The notes beneath the pieces are model-generated. The model searched no databases, had not been told where the DNA came from, and saw only the letters and a list, made by a program, of their open reading frames with translations. A stretch of 64,000 bases of DNA from Moniliella sp. 'wahieum' (taxonomy: Eukaryota; Basidiomycota; Moniliellomycetes; Moniliellales; Moniliellaceae): NCBI GenBank assembly GCA_003971905.1, contig RSEE01000114.1, positions 124,001 to 188,000 of the forward strand, given 5' to 3'. Position 1 is the stretch's first letter. Each line of letters starts with the position of its first letter. Below are positions 45,243 to 56,757 of this stretch, one piece after another. Position numbers and translations under genes: made by a program.

Positions 45243-46064
45243 GGCGGAGGAGAGCATGCGGCTTGAAGCCTCGCTGACTTGAACCTCATCGATCATCGAC
45301 CGAGAGGTGGCCGCGGGGAGTCCCCGTCCAGGGTGGACTCTCTGGTCCTATACCCGACATCGATGATCTCCGCAAGGGCCAACACACCTACAAACTGTGG
45401 AATGGCTTTGAGCAACTTGATTGATCTCGCTCAGGTTGAGCGCTATCATATAGCATGCACTAAGAGATCATGATCGGGGGTGCCTCGAGAAGGGTCCCGC
45501 CCCTGTAGTTTAAGAGTACAAACCCTTGATGGACGGCCTATACCGGAGCCACATACGGTTTATGCCCGGTGAGGGAAAATGTGTGAGGGAGAGACTCTCT
45601 AGTTTGAGTGGCTGCCTGTGTGCAAAACGCCCGCAGCTCAGACCCTCGGAGGAAGGTGCAGCGTACGTAGGTCATCAGACCCGTTGAAGTGGGCCAGATA
45701 CTCTGTGGGGTAACGGTTACTTAGTCGTTACCGCCCTCGACGCATTCTAGTACTTGGCGGAATCAGACGGAGTCTTAATGAAGAGCAAGCGCTACCGAGA
45801 GTAACTGCGGCTTGAAGTGAAAACCGTCGGACATGAGCCGCGTATATTCGCGAATATTCGCGAAGAACGTAATGGTGGAGGTGAAAGGGCAGAAAGAGGA
45901 ATGGAAAGCGCACAAGAAGGTGGTGCTTAATAGTGGGCTGGGGTTTAATACTAGCATTAACGTCAGGAAACGTGCACGGACCATTGATCGACCATTTCCA
46001 ATACCTGGATTAGGTAACCCCAATGTACTGACTCATCGGTACGCCCCCACCTCCTCGGATGCAC

Positions 46065-46097
46065 AAGATGGCGGCAAGATGGCGGCAAGATGGCGGC
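46065..46097. repeat. 11-bp repeat AAGATGGCGGC x3
   Basis: Three perfect copies of AAGATGGCGGC immediately 5' of the F-box gene start (46141). Each copy contains an ATG. Confidence 0.95.
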
Positions 46098-46140
46098 AAG
46101 CAAGAGACAACCACGCCACGCAACGTGCAAGCGACTGGAG

Positions 46141-48337
46141 ATGCCCATGACCCTCGCCGACCTGCCCGACTCGGTGCTGCTGCTGTGCGTGATTCCGTGG
46201 CTGGACACCCAGAGCTGTTGCGCGTGCGCGCCACCAACCACCGCTTCCGCCTCTTGGTTGACGACGAGAGCGTCTGGCGCCGCAAGACCATCACCGAGTT
46301 CAACTTCCCCCACGCCACCACTGCACGCGCTCATACCAGCAACTCGTGGCGCCGGCTCTACATTGGTCTCGCACGCAGCCAGGCCTTCCTGTGGGGTGCC
46401 AACAAGGAGTCATGGCGCCCCGAACCCGATTCCCGCCTTGCGTTTGCCAACCTCTATGGCGCCCAGGAACTTGCCCTTGTGAACCCTTCGCTCAGGCAGG
46501 GCATCCCCATCCCGCTTCGTCTCGACCTCAAGCACCCAGCAAGTGTGGGGGTCATTCCCTCTTCGTCGGAGGAACCTGAATATGGTACTCTTTCCTACCG
46601 CGATGCGGACGGGGACGAGCTCAAGCAGCTGGGCGTGCCCGTTGCTCTCACAGCAGGCGGCTTTGGATTCGCGGCCCTGACCAGCTCTGGTCGCCTTCTG
46701 GCATGGGGTAGGCTGAGTCTGACTGGCGCCCTGCTCACCCGTCCTGTTGTGTTGGATACTGGGACTGGTTTTGGTTTGTCCAAAGTCAGTGAGAAGCGGG
46801 TGCGCACGGTTGGAAGCGGCCGGGAATTTCTTGTGGCTCTCATGGAGGGGAAGATGGGCATGTTCTTCAATGGAGAAACTGGTCGGAGCCGTGTTGGTGC
46901 GGGACGCAGCGGGCGTACAATCGGTTGCTCATCTGGAGAAGCTTCTGAGTGACCGCTCCACCCATTTCACCGGGGATTGGATCAGGCTGGACCAAAATCA
47001 CCGGCCGAATTTTCTAGCAGATTCTTCAGCTCGAGGCCGGATGGGACTTTTCCGTTACGCTGGTCTCAGTCCAGGCTCGGGAATCAGGTTCGGCGCCAAG
47101 AGAGATTGAGCGCCAGTTGTGGTTTTGGTGCCCGTCATGGGATCCAGTGGATTGGAGTACGTGTTTTCGCCTTGTGTTTCCATGGTCACTATGTCTGACT
47201 CTATCTCTTCCTCCTCAGATGATGGCGAGGACGGGAGGACTGCATCGGCCGCCTTTGGTGCTTTCCAGCTTCCCCCGGTGCCCGACCTGGACGCCAACAT
47301 GGCCACCCCGCTCGGGACAGAAGCGAAGTAGTTGTCCAAGTTTCGGGAGGGGATGGGTTTGTGGTCGTGCTCACCTCCGCTGGGCGGCTGTTCCAACTGT
47401 GAGCGGCATCGCCTCTTCCCGTACTCCCGATTTTGGTCTTGAATGGTCGAGATTGGAGTTGTTTGATCGGATGGATTATGTCGCCGAAGCGCTCGCAACG
47501 TTTCCTGGTGTCCCTGAACGCGTGGGGGACATCTCCCGCTCTCGCATCACCCACATTTCCGCTCACTTTTCCAACTTTGCCGCGTATAGCGTGCCGGTCA
47601 CTCGCCCCAAGAAATTCAGCCCTTGGTCTCCACGAATCGCTTCTTCTAGGCGAGAAGGTTTCCGATAAGGAAGAGGTGCACAATGGGTTTGTTCTACTGG
47701 GAAAGGCCCAGGGCAACCACCTCATTCACCCTCTTTTAAGGTCATTCCCGAGCTACAGGGAAAGGGGGTGATTAAAGTTTCGTTCGGTGATTGGCACTGC
47801 GGCGCCTTGACCGATGCTGGCCAAGTTTATTCCTGGGGAGGGTGGCAGGATGGCGCGCTGGGTGTGTATGATTCCTTTGCCATTCAAGAAGAGAATGCCG
47901 TGTCGATTGAGGACCAGCTGCGTAGCATCCACGATCGGCCGGACCGGCGTGCTCTTGCGTCAGTTAACCAGCTTAGGTCCGCCTGGGCCACTTTCTACCT
48001 ACTCGTCAGCAGCATCTGCGGATGCGCGGTCCCCCGACGGGGTGGGCGTGGGGACGCGTAGTTTACCCTCGGCGGAACGGGACTCGTTGCTGCGGTTTCT
48101 GCTTCGCCGGTTGCAGCCGCGCACGATCCAATCCTCAGTGGAAGTTCCTACGCGCGTCTACTTTGATGATGATCTGGACCGTAGCACCTCCTTACCCCTC
48201 CCCCCCACGAAGCCGGGTAGCTTTGCGTTCGACATCGCTATGGCGGTTGGCACTCTGGCGCCCTGGTCCTAGACCCGCCGTATGAAAAACTTCACTCCCC
48301 TGTCCAAGTGAACGAGGCGGAGACAGTGGTGCGTTGA
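46141..48337 (+). CDS. SAF1: F-box/RCC1-repeat protein, Saf1-like
   Basis: An SCF ubiquitin-ligase receptor; yeast Saf1 targets vacuolar and other zymogens and Aah1. The start at 46141 (MPMTLADLPDSVLLLCVIPW) opens directly with the F-box, followed after a slip by LLRVRATNHRFRLLVDDESV, WRRKTITEFNF and SWRRLYIGLARSQAFLWGAN. RCC1 propeller blades follow: VALTAGGFGFAALTSSGRLL, AWGRLSLTG (about 46640-46720), VRTVGSGREFLVALMEGKMG, and IKVSFGDWHCGALTDAGQVY with SWGGWQDGALGVYD (about 47770-47870). The last blade reads FAFDIAMA, then WHSGALVLDPPYEKLHSPVQ and VNEAETVVR, stop at 48335-48337. Introns are possible near 47160-47215. Slips lie near 46210, 46930, 47330, 47640, 48000 and 48245. The gene symbol rests on the F-box plus RCC1 combination and the GDWHCGALT blade. 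Confidence 0.8.
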
Positions 48338-48446
48338 GCCATGATGTCTTCTCCCCGCTTCGTTCTCCCTCCTCCCTAACACCTTTCTCACTTTTTCTCT
48401 TCCTACAGTCTCCTGCCTTTCCCACCTCGGAGATCTTGCCCCTACG

Positions 48447-48866
48447 ATGGACACTCCGATCGATACTCTTTTATCTCCGTCTGAATCGTGCCTTTCTTCC
48501 TCCCTTCCCTCCCGTTCCGAGGTGTCATCTCCCTCATCAGCAACGACTTCAACGGCCCCTGTGCGCGCGATTTTCGACCAGAGCCCCACGTCTCCACCCA
48601 CCCTGACGCTCGAAGAGATGGAGCGGGTGGGCAACCGAGTATTTTGGGGCAGCATCGTGGCCGGAGCTGTGCTTGTTTTTGGTCTATTGGGCGGATGGGG
48701 CGCGTTGATGCGCCGGATGGGGCTTCCTGCTGCATTGCCGGCTGACGACAGCACCGAGAGTCCTGTATGGCTCACTTTACCTTACTTTGTCCCTGTCGCG
48801 ATTCCTTTGGCATTGTACCTCGTTATTGCCAGGTGGACAGGCGAACAGTTCTTTCTCCATGCTTAA
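48447..48866 (+). CDS. PIG-Y/Eri1-like GPI-GnT subunit (two-helix membrane protein)
   Basis: A 139-residue protein. A Ser-rich N-terminus (MDTPIDTLLSPSESCLSSSL) precedes a first helix (VFWGSIVAGAVLVFGLLGGW) and, after about 30 residues, a second helix (WLTLPYFVPVAIPLALYLVI) ending ARWTGEQFFLHA. Two helices with a Pro-containing second helix and the terminal W-x(1-3)-G-x-x-F-x-H pattern match PIG-Y (TWMGIKLFRHN in human), the small regulatory subunit of the enzyme making GlcNAc-PI, the first GPI precursor, in the ER. The frame is unbroken. The 110-bp gap to the SAF1-like gene is tight but they need not be linked functionally. Confidence 0.55.
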   Translation: MDTPIDTLLSPSESCLSSSLPSRSEVSSPSSATTSTAPVRAIFDQSPTSPPTLTLEEMERVGNRVFWGSIVAGAVLVFGLLGGWGALMRRMGLPAALPADDSTESPVWLTLPYFVPVAIPLALYLVIARWTGEQFFLHA

Positions 48867-50223
48867 GCAGATGGGGGGGGGGCAGAAATTGAACCCAAAC
48901 CCGGGTGAAAATGCATTCATTCTGCGCCATATGATGCCTGGTTTCTCATCTAGATGAAATCGTATACACACACACGCTGCGTGGTCATAATACGAAAGGA
49001 CATGGGTGATGGGACGCACACGCTCAGTCCCCTTGTCCCCCTTGCCTGATGGGTTATATATCAAGACTAGGCTAGCTCTCTAAACGTACGTTGAACAGCT
49101 CAACATGTACTCCGTTGTGTCAAAACGGTGGGTGTGTTCCCTTCGATCTATACGCAACCTAGATTGAGTCTCCCACAGGGATGGTCCGCCTGCAGTGGCT
49201 TAACCTTGATCCATGTTTTTACTTTTATCCTGCTTCGATTTATTTCTACTGCTTTGCTATACATACATTCATAATGCTTACAGAGCGTAAGGCTCCGGGA
49301 CAAAGAGGCGCTGCGACTAACCGGCTCGGGAATCCGGCGTGTATAGTTCGTGCCACACCAATTAGGAAACCAGTGCAGCGACCGTGGGAAGCTATGCTAT
49401 CAGCCATTGTCCGAGAGTTGAGTTGCCCACACGTGACAGGATCTGTCGGAAACTGTCATTATACATGTTTTTTCGTCCCTCAACCATCCCCGCTAGAGTG
49501 GAAAAGATCTACCTATAGGCTGGTCTTGCTCGTTTCGGCGGCCGAATTCGCGACCTTGTCGCTTAAGCCGACGCCCCCATTGTCAGATTCGCCCTTATTG
49601 ATACTGAGATAGTAGTCCCTCAACGGAGAAGCGCTGGAGGGCGTGATATGCGAGCCCAGCGACACCGATGCTATATTAGTTGGTCTCTATTATATGATAA
49701 CTATGCACCTCCGCGCCCCCATTCACCTCGACATATGGGCACAGACCACTTGTGGAAAGTGAGACCATGTTGTGCAACACCGTGACCAACCTCTTTGGCC
49801 AGGAGGCTGGCCACTCTCATTGGTAACCAGGGGACCAAACCCTCAGCGGTGACCATGCAGCTACCATCTTGGGCAGGCACAGCAACAGTGACCACTAAGT
49901 GACGACCTTCCCTTCGGCAAAGGGAGCCCCATTCTCCTCATTGCTCTGCACTCCAATAGCCACGTCCCATACCCCCGAAGGACAGGATCTTGATCTTCCA
50001 TGGCTAAGTAGTAGCGCGGCAAACATGGACGCCGTATGTGACGCAGGACCCTCTTCTGAATCGGCTTCAGTGGGCATGACGAGGACAGAACCGACTAAGA
50101 TGCGTTGTCTTGCCGCACACATAGCAAAACTGCTGAGATTTACTGCTGGGCGCCTTCCCCGACGATTTGGCTGGGACAGCCAACATCTGCGAAAGAGGGA
50201 TGAGTGGGCTTCACAACCTATTT

Positions 50224-50272
50224 TCCAGCTAACTGGGGATGGAGGTGGTAAAGCCATAGCATTCACTGCATA
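50224..50272 (+). repeat. Left arm of imperfect inverted repeat
   Basis: About 49 nt beginning near CAGCTAACTGG, with GGAGGTGGTAAAG and TCACTGCATA cores, matching the reverse complement of 51166-51213 at roughly four of five bases. The arms are about 900 bp apart and point toward each other. Confidence 0.6.
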
Positions 50273-51165
50273 GCTCCCGCAAGAGCCATGCTCTCATCAG
50301 TCCAGGAATGGAGAAGAGATGAGAACACTGTCGATGCATTTTTGCCACTGGTCGTATATCACCAGTGCAGCATGCAATTAATCCACACAACTGCATAACT
50401 ACGCACCCATTTCAGTGACACTATCATAACATCTTTCGATTTGTGGTGCTGCTGATCTCGCAGTAATCCTTGATCCTCTCGCCATATCATAATCTCCGGG
50501 AGTTCTTTGCATGTCAACGGCTTGTCTGTCACAATCAGGGCTAAGGCGAGGGAGACCAGAATCGGGACGAAGACAAGGGGTGTAGCAAACGTTCGGGGGA
50601 AAGAAGTAAGAACAGAGGCCATCGCGCGAAGTGGGAGACACAAGGAAACAGCGAGACACCTGAGACGAAGAAATCGAAAATGGGAGCGATATCAGCCAAA
50701 CTATGACACCATCCATGACTTCCCGAAGTCCTTGATGTCCTTTCCTTCCATCCATGATGTCGTCGGAGTTCTTGATATTTTTCCCATCTTGATGTTAATC
50801 TCCCAAATTAACTGTCTAGCATTCCTTGAAATGCCTTGCATTTTCTTGGGCAGTCTGGATATCGCCGAACAACTCAATACCGTGGGTAAACCGTTCCCTT
50901 CTTCGACTTCAGCGGGATGGGTCCCGGCCGGCGAAATCGTCGATGATCCTGTTATCACTAATGGGAGTGGGGTCTGTGGAGTTATATTAACTTCGCTTGG
51001 CTTGTCACTAGCATCCGTTCGGATAGGCCAACAGTATCCGGCCCATGAATAAATCCTGAAGGCGTTGTGCTGATCAATTGGGTGCTACATCGGTTACGGA
51101 TGCCAATTGGCACTACAGCGACACTGTTTTTATTTCTTCTTCTCCCTTCATGAGAGTGCAGGTAT

Positions 51166-51213
51166 GCAGTGATTGTTAGGACTTTACCACCTCCAACGCC
51201 AGTTAGCTGCACA
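51166..51213 (-). repeat. Right arm of imperfect inverted repeat
   Basis: On the minus strand it reads CAGCTAACTGGCG, then GGAGGTGGTAAAG, then ATCACTGCATA. Both arms translate to related peptides (QLTGDGGGKAIAFTA and QLTGVGGGKVLTITA), so they may be two diverged copies of a coding segment rather than terminal repeats. Confidence 0.6.
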
Positions 51214-53468
51214 ATAGAAGAAGTCGTCGTTCCCTATAGGAAAAAGCTCCCTAACACATGGACCCAGTCACAGTCCGGTCGGAATTCTAATTGATATTCA
51301 ACGATCACTCTGAGTTGTGTTTGTACAGATTAGACAATTTCATTCGTACCACGCAATTCTTACCTCATGCTACTTTTGTCCATTGGTGACACTGGGGAAA
51401 ACCCTCACCTCTCGTTTGCCCCAGTTCCGCTTGAACGTCCCGAACCTCCTTTGCTGGTCCCTCTTTTTTTTGTCAGTGACATAGGGTATCTTTTCATATA
51501 CATTCCCCCTGTTTGATTACCGAAAGTGCCCAATGGGGCATTGTTTTTGTGCAAGTACGTTGCTTTATGATCATTCTTGTGCCGTCATCTTTTTCTTCCG
51601 AGTCTTGTATCAACTACCATGATTGTTAAGACTCGGCTCCCCTTTTTCGAGATGCGCTTCAGGTTTACGTCGATATCTTCATCTACTCCACGTACAGCCG
51701 CCCCCCAACCGAGCGAATCAGAATCAAAGAGGGCAACAGAGAATATATGAGGTTGACAACACCGGGTCGTGCCTTACAACATGAATATGCACCTCTGCCC
51801 CACATCAACTTTGACACCTGACCTAGTATGGAAGATGCAATCAAGTACATCTACAATTACGTCTCCAACGGCCACTACGTCACCGGAGATAATCAGAGGA
51901 ACAATCTAACCAATTCGAAGAGAACCGGGCGCATGAATTTGTTCGCTTCTTATACTCTGGGCAGTAGCGGGGGGTACGTCAACAACTTACTCGAGCGAGT
52001 ACTACGCCTCTCAAAAGCGGAAGCGGGACGATGTTAAAGTCTTCCACGATGAAAAAAGAACCTCTCTTCTAATATCAGGGTTTCCTACGTTTACCGGCGG
52101 ACCTCTCCTACAAGATCATACTGGATTATTCAAGGTAGCAACGACTGCCGCATCTCCGGCCGTTACGTTTAACCCGGCTGTTTGTCCCTCTCCGAATGCG
52201 AATAACAGGAGCTGCTTGTTCTGACATCTATTGAAGTGATAAAGGGTGTAATGAGCATATCGCATAAGTGTCGAATGTCAGCTGTGAGCTGTTCCAGTCA
52301 CCAGTTCACCCCAATGCAATGAATCCATCCACTTCCAGGGGAATCAAGGGTAACCGGGTTACAAATCGTTATTCGTTGGTCAGCACTGGATTCTTATAGT
52401 GCAGACAGCAAGTCTTTATACACACACGTTCTGACTCGGGAACAAGTCATAGCGCAAACATACGAACTGTGCCCTGGGGCTTATGTGCAAGTACTTAACA
52501 CCCTTCTTCTGAGGACCAAAGGCGTACGATAGGGTCCAAATATACACGATGAAGGCAGTCACTGCAGCCAGGAAAATTGGCAACGGGGGCCGAACTTGAG
52601 ATGATTGCCGATGCTGTTTGGGAATAATGCCAACAGCTCACTATTTCAAATGATATGTATCCCATTGTTCGCGGGTCGGCATAGCGACTCTCACGGCATA
52701 AGTATAGTGCTTTTACGGCTTCGCGCATTGTGATGTGGGCTGCAGCTTATCCTCACTCAGACTAATGGAAACTGTTCCCTGTTAATTTGAGGGGAATGCC
52801 ACCTTGGTCAAGGAAATTATTTGTGCCCCGACATTGAGCTCGGCTTGCACAAGAATCGTTGCTCGTTTCTGATAACGTACTGGCGAATGGCACACGGGAA
52901 ATTCACTAAGGAGATTATTGCATTGTTGTTGAAGCTCGTCAAGCCTCGTCAGGTTGTTCGAAGGGAAATTGTATTCGGCTTGCAACAAAGTAGGAAAATG
53001 ACTTCCGCCTCGCCTCAATCCAAGGTTGATCCTGGGGATGGTAAATATGAGCATTGCTTGAAGAGGTGCTGTGCTGTTCGTAAGAGTAAAATTAATATCC
53101 ACCTATGATGTGATTGATGCCTGGCATTTTTTGTTGCTTTGCTTCAATCTCTAGCGGTTATTAATGCTAGAGTGCCACTTGAACGTGCTAGGCAATTCAA
53201 TGGATCAGCTGAAAAGTTACTTGCAGACATGAGCCTCAAGTCTTCCTAACACAGGGGGAAGGGAAAAGATGAGTATACATATATTGAGCGAGCTCGGTGT
53301 GTGCCGCATGCCAGCGAACTAACCACCTGATTAGGCGAGCGTCACCGAAGAACTTGAGGGGTTGCAGGTCCGCCATACTGTCACTGGCTTGTCGGCACAT
53401 GTCAAAGGGTTGGTGTTTGTTGCAGTCCTCCGGCTCCTAAGGTAAATCTGATTCATCCCCGTTCCATC

Positions 53469-53636
53469 ATGCACAGCGGATTTCAAAAAGAGGTAAAAGA
53501 TATCAGCGATGTCCGGGAGCTGACATCGGCGACGTGTTTGCATGGTTTTGAGGAAAATGATGTCAGCGACGTCGCAAAAGAGGTCGTTGATGTCAATGAT
53601 GTGCAGCGCGGGGGGCCAACTGCCGGATACATGTGA
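53469..53636 (+). CDS. Short ORF with Asp-Val repeat motifs (unknown)
   Basis: A 55-codon ORF from ATG to TGA. It reads KDISDVRELTSATCL, ENDVSDVAKEVVDVNDVQRG and ends GPTAGYM. The DISDV, DVSDV and DVNDVQ blocks resemble the 11-residue repeats of the ORF at 57630. It may be a decayed relative of that repeat or a fragment of a longer gene. There is no independent evidence of expression. Confidence 0.3.
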   Translation: MHSGFQKEVKDISDVRELTSATCLHGFEENDVSDVAKEVVDVNDVQRGGPTAGYM

Positions 53637-56220
53637 AACTTTGCATCGTTTCAAAATCCCACCCGGCCACACCGTTTAGTGTCTTTTCTGCTAGCAAATG
53701 CTACCAGAACCACCTAGTCAACACGCGTCCTTCCTATACGCGCTCACGGTAGCTGGCCAAGGGCAGGGAATCGATTTGGCGTCGCTCGGAAGGGTGTGCT
53801 CTACGGGGACATGCGTATTCAGATTAGCCAGGGGAACATCGGCAATTGGTGTGGCCAAGGTCTACTAGTCGTCAGGTAAATGGAACCTCATTTCATGTGG
53901 TTCAAAAGGCAGGCCATGCGGGACACCATTGTGCCCACTGTTAGGGGTTTGGCTCATCAGGCACCCATCCTGCGCCTAGTTCTGCTTGGGCGCCGGGAAC
54001 GCAGGGACGACTGGTGCAGCCCCGCTGAAGATAGGCTTTTGTTGGTCCTTCACATTGCTTTGACCCCGCAAACGAAAGTCATGAAAAGTCTGTTGGCTTC
54101 TCCGAGCAAACCACGCGGTTTTGCGTGTGCGATTTGTCCCAATGTCCGGAAGATTGTTGTTGGAAGTCTCCGCTCATCAGCTGACCGTCTGGCAAATAAT
54201 AAAGGCGATGTGCAGAGCCACGTCGCGTCGCGTCAGAGGCCCAGGGAAGAACTGATGCCCAGTAGCTCCCGCGATAACGGCTAGAGATAAAGGTGACCGT
54301 GCCAACATACGCGCTTGTATAGTTAGAGCACAGGCGTCTCGCTTGGCAACACATCGCGAGCCGGATGGTGAAGTGGGATTCGCGTTAATCCATCCACCCC
54401 CAGCTTGCGAGTGGAAGTCATCTGGGACATCACGCATAGTCAACGTGGGAACGGTGAAAATATATTATTTTCCCACTCCAGCGTGGAATGGTTCCAGCGT
54501 GGAACGGTGGCTAAGGTGGCGACGCAGCAATAGTTAATCTCATCATTGGCGGGACCAGTTCGGCGAGCTCTCGCCGCATACTTTTTGGTAACCACAACTG
54601 GGATGATGTTGATGACGGCAATGAACGGGTTCGTAAAGGGCGCGAACATATTGCTAGCAATCGAGCCGCGTGGTGACGTATTATTGTTTCCGACAGATCC
54701 TCAATACAGAGCCGGAGACTACAAAGGAATGCATCTTCAGGTACCAGACTTGTGTGCGCGCCGAGTTGATCGCCGCTCTGGTTTGGATCCGGACTGAGGA
54801 TCCGCTGTCGCTTCGGGTTCGGTAGGCGGGCCAGCCGACTGTGGGCAACGTACGTTTCAGCCTTGTCCTCCATCCACAAACATCTTCCACATCGCCATTT
54901 TGCGTGGGAGACCCAGGGGCAATCCAGAGAGGGGCTGAAGGTGCAATTCAGGGGAGGCCACGTCTGGTATATTAATGTCATATGTGGTCCGGTAGAGATG
55001 GTGGCCAGCGCTCGCCGGTTGGAACCAGCTGAGATCGTACTTGCGCGCCGGAGCGCATGGTGCACGAATGATGCCTGCTGCAGTGTCCGGTGTTGCAGCT
55101 GGGTTATTGGACGCGACCCGGTGTGCCCGGTGTGATCTTGGTGACGTCGGGCGTCCCTGTGTCGAAAAGACGAGTACGGGTATCGACGGCATCCGGTGCA
55201 TATCCAATGGCTGGCAGTGCTGGGCATTCTTGCAGCCGAAAAGAGTTGAAGCAAGAGTTGGAGGAGCTAGGGCTCCAGTCTCCAGTACCTCGGTGTCGAT
55301 ACATTGCCGGTGTACCAACGGCGAACGTTTGAATGTGCGACTCAACTTTCACTGTTGGCCTGGCTGCTTCGATCTGTCCAGGACACTACGTAGCCTTATT
55401 CGCTCACCATCGAGCGACAGTTGCCTACTGCCGGTCACGGGTGAAGACGAGCTGGCAAGCCTGACGGAGCCTATGTGCGCCTGTCGCCTTCCTATTCCCA
55501 TCCCCAGGGTGGTCATGGGGTCAGATTCAATCTGGAAACGATAGTCGCCCCGTGCCCTTATTTTAGCTTAGGTTGCCCGTACCCAAAACCGCCCTCCCTG
55601 TTTTCCGCAGTCCCCCGTTCTTCCTCTATGCTACACAGCCTTACCACACTGGCAGCTGCCTCTGCTATACGCCGAGAAGTCTTTCTTTGTCCCTAGCCCC
55701 GCTCGGACCCATCAATCAGCCCAAGTGCGTAACCACCGTGAGAGCTAGTCGACCTTAGGATCTCCAATGGATTGTACACCTTAGGCCGCAAAGCTTAATC
55801 CCCCCAGTGGGCGGCCCCCCTGGCAGCGCCCGCGCGTACACTGCCTGGTGCAGAGAATGTTGGGCGCAGCCTGTTCCCTGCAGCAACAGCACATCAGTGC
55901 TTCTTCAGTTAGGCCTCGGGCTAGCCAAATCCGGCCAGGGGCAAAAGACTTTTGCCTAGTAGTGCATTGTATGGAGCCCCCCACATGTGAGTGGCGCAAT
56001 CTGCTCTACCCCCACACTGCAACCCACACTTGACACGAGCCATCCAGGCCCCCTGGACCTGCCTCCTTCCACACACACCCCACCACCATCCCACGCCGCC
56101 GTTCCATCAGAGTAAGTGCAACAGCCGACCCAGGCAATGCTCGTGCGAGCCCCTCTCGCGGACCCAGCAATATCGCCAGTCCACAGCTCACACCCTCACC
56201 GTCAACAATAAACTAGGTCG
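53637..56220. other. Lower-GC gene-poor region, middle part
   Basis: No supported gene. ORFs on both strands at 54511-55350 overlap each other and have no motifs. A short frame at 56234-56317 (MDELYVDEPPPRQSGLAPPP) precedes the duplicated exon region and could be the beginning of a multi-exon gene. Confidence 0.45.
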
Positions 56221-56535
56221 TCAGGCAGCCGAAATGGATGAGCTGTACGTGGACGAGCCTCCCCCCCGCCAATCTGGCCTCGCCCCCCCACCCGCATTCG
56301 GACGATCCCTGAAATAGCGGCATGTCACGGTGCAGGCGCGCAGGCAAATGACCCAGAAAAGATGTCGATCAAGATACCACAAGCGACGCACAAGGTCACG
56401 CCAGTGCCACTGGGTAAGAATTGTAACTCTTTAGCATGTTGGCCAGACAGCACGTTTTACTGATAGTGGTCAAGAGTCTACCGCCCTCGGGCCCTCCCCA
56501 CTAGATCCACCTTCAAGAGGGCCATAGCCAACATC

Positions 56536-56633
56536 ATCCAGAGGCGGGCAACACTCAGCACAAGTTATTTGAATGATGAGGTGCGTTGAGCCAAACCGCT
56601 AAACCAACTACTAACAAATAACACATCGTTCAG
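56536..56633 (+). repeat. Duplicated exon-intron module, copy 1
   Basis: Exon end (ATCCAGAGGCGGG...AATGATGAG) followed by a 53-nt intron-like segment 56581-56633 with GTGCGT, a perfect TACTAAC at 56609-56615 and a terminal CAG. Confidence 0.75.
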
Positions 56634-56671
56634 ATCCGGAGAGCCTGCACCGCTTCCGCGCAGGCTAAACG

Positions 56672-56757
56672 ATCCAGAGGCTGGTAACGCTCAGCAAAAG
56701 CTATTTGAATGAGGTGCGTTACCAAACCCCTAAACCATCTACTAACAAATAACACAG
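56672..56757 (+). repeat. Duplicated exon-intron module, copy 2
   Basis: The same exon end (ATCCAGAGGCTGG...TTGAATGAG) and a 44-nt intron-like segment 56714-56757 with GTGCGT, TACTAAC at 56740-56746 and ACAG. The two copies encode IIQRRATLSTSYLNDE and IQRLVTLSKSYLNE. Confidence 0.75.

Larger units (their letters stand above)
44773..46140. other. Intergenic region between TOM22 and SAF1-like gene
   Basis: About 1.4 kb. It has a 7-mer array at 45223 and an 11-bp array at 46065. The stretch 45470-45740 contains several short complementary segments and looks structured, but I could not match it to a known RNA. The ORF at 45833-46150 (VEVKGQKEEWKAHKKVVL) has no clear partner. Confidence 0.45.
48867..53468. 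other. Lower-GC gene-poor region, left part
   Basis: No conserved gene recognised. A minus-strand open stretch at 49701-50266 reads LVGSVLVMPTEADSEEGPAS and, in another frame, MVTAEGLVPWLPMRVASLLA; composition is protein-like, family unknown. ORFs at 50507-51052 (+) and 50701-51212 (-) overlap. A minus-strand ORF at 52782-53102 (LTRLDELQQQCNNLLSEFPV) is likewise unassigned. An inverted repeat pair lies at 50224 and 51213. Confidence 0.5.

Noticed and set aside
45470-45740. Possible group II intron or organellar fragment
   Set aside because: Some pieces resemble conserved intron segments, but no domain V hairpin or core can be formed, and the base composition does not suggest mitochondrial DNA.
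54511-55254. 247-codon minus-strand ORF
   Set aside because: Overlaps plausible frames on the other strand, rich in His/Arg/Ser with no motif or splice context; most likely chance.
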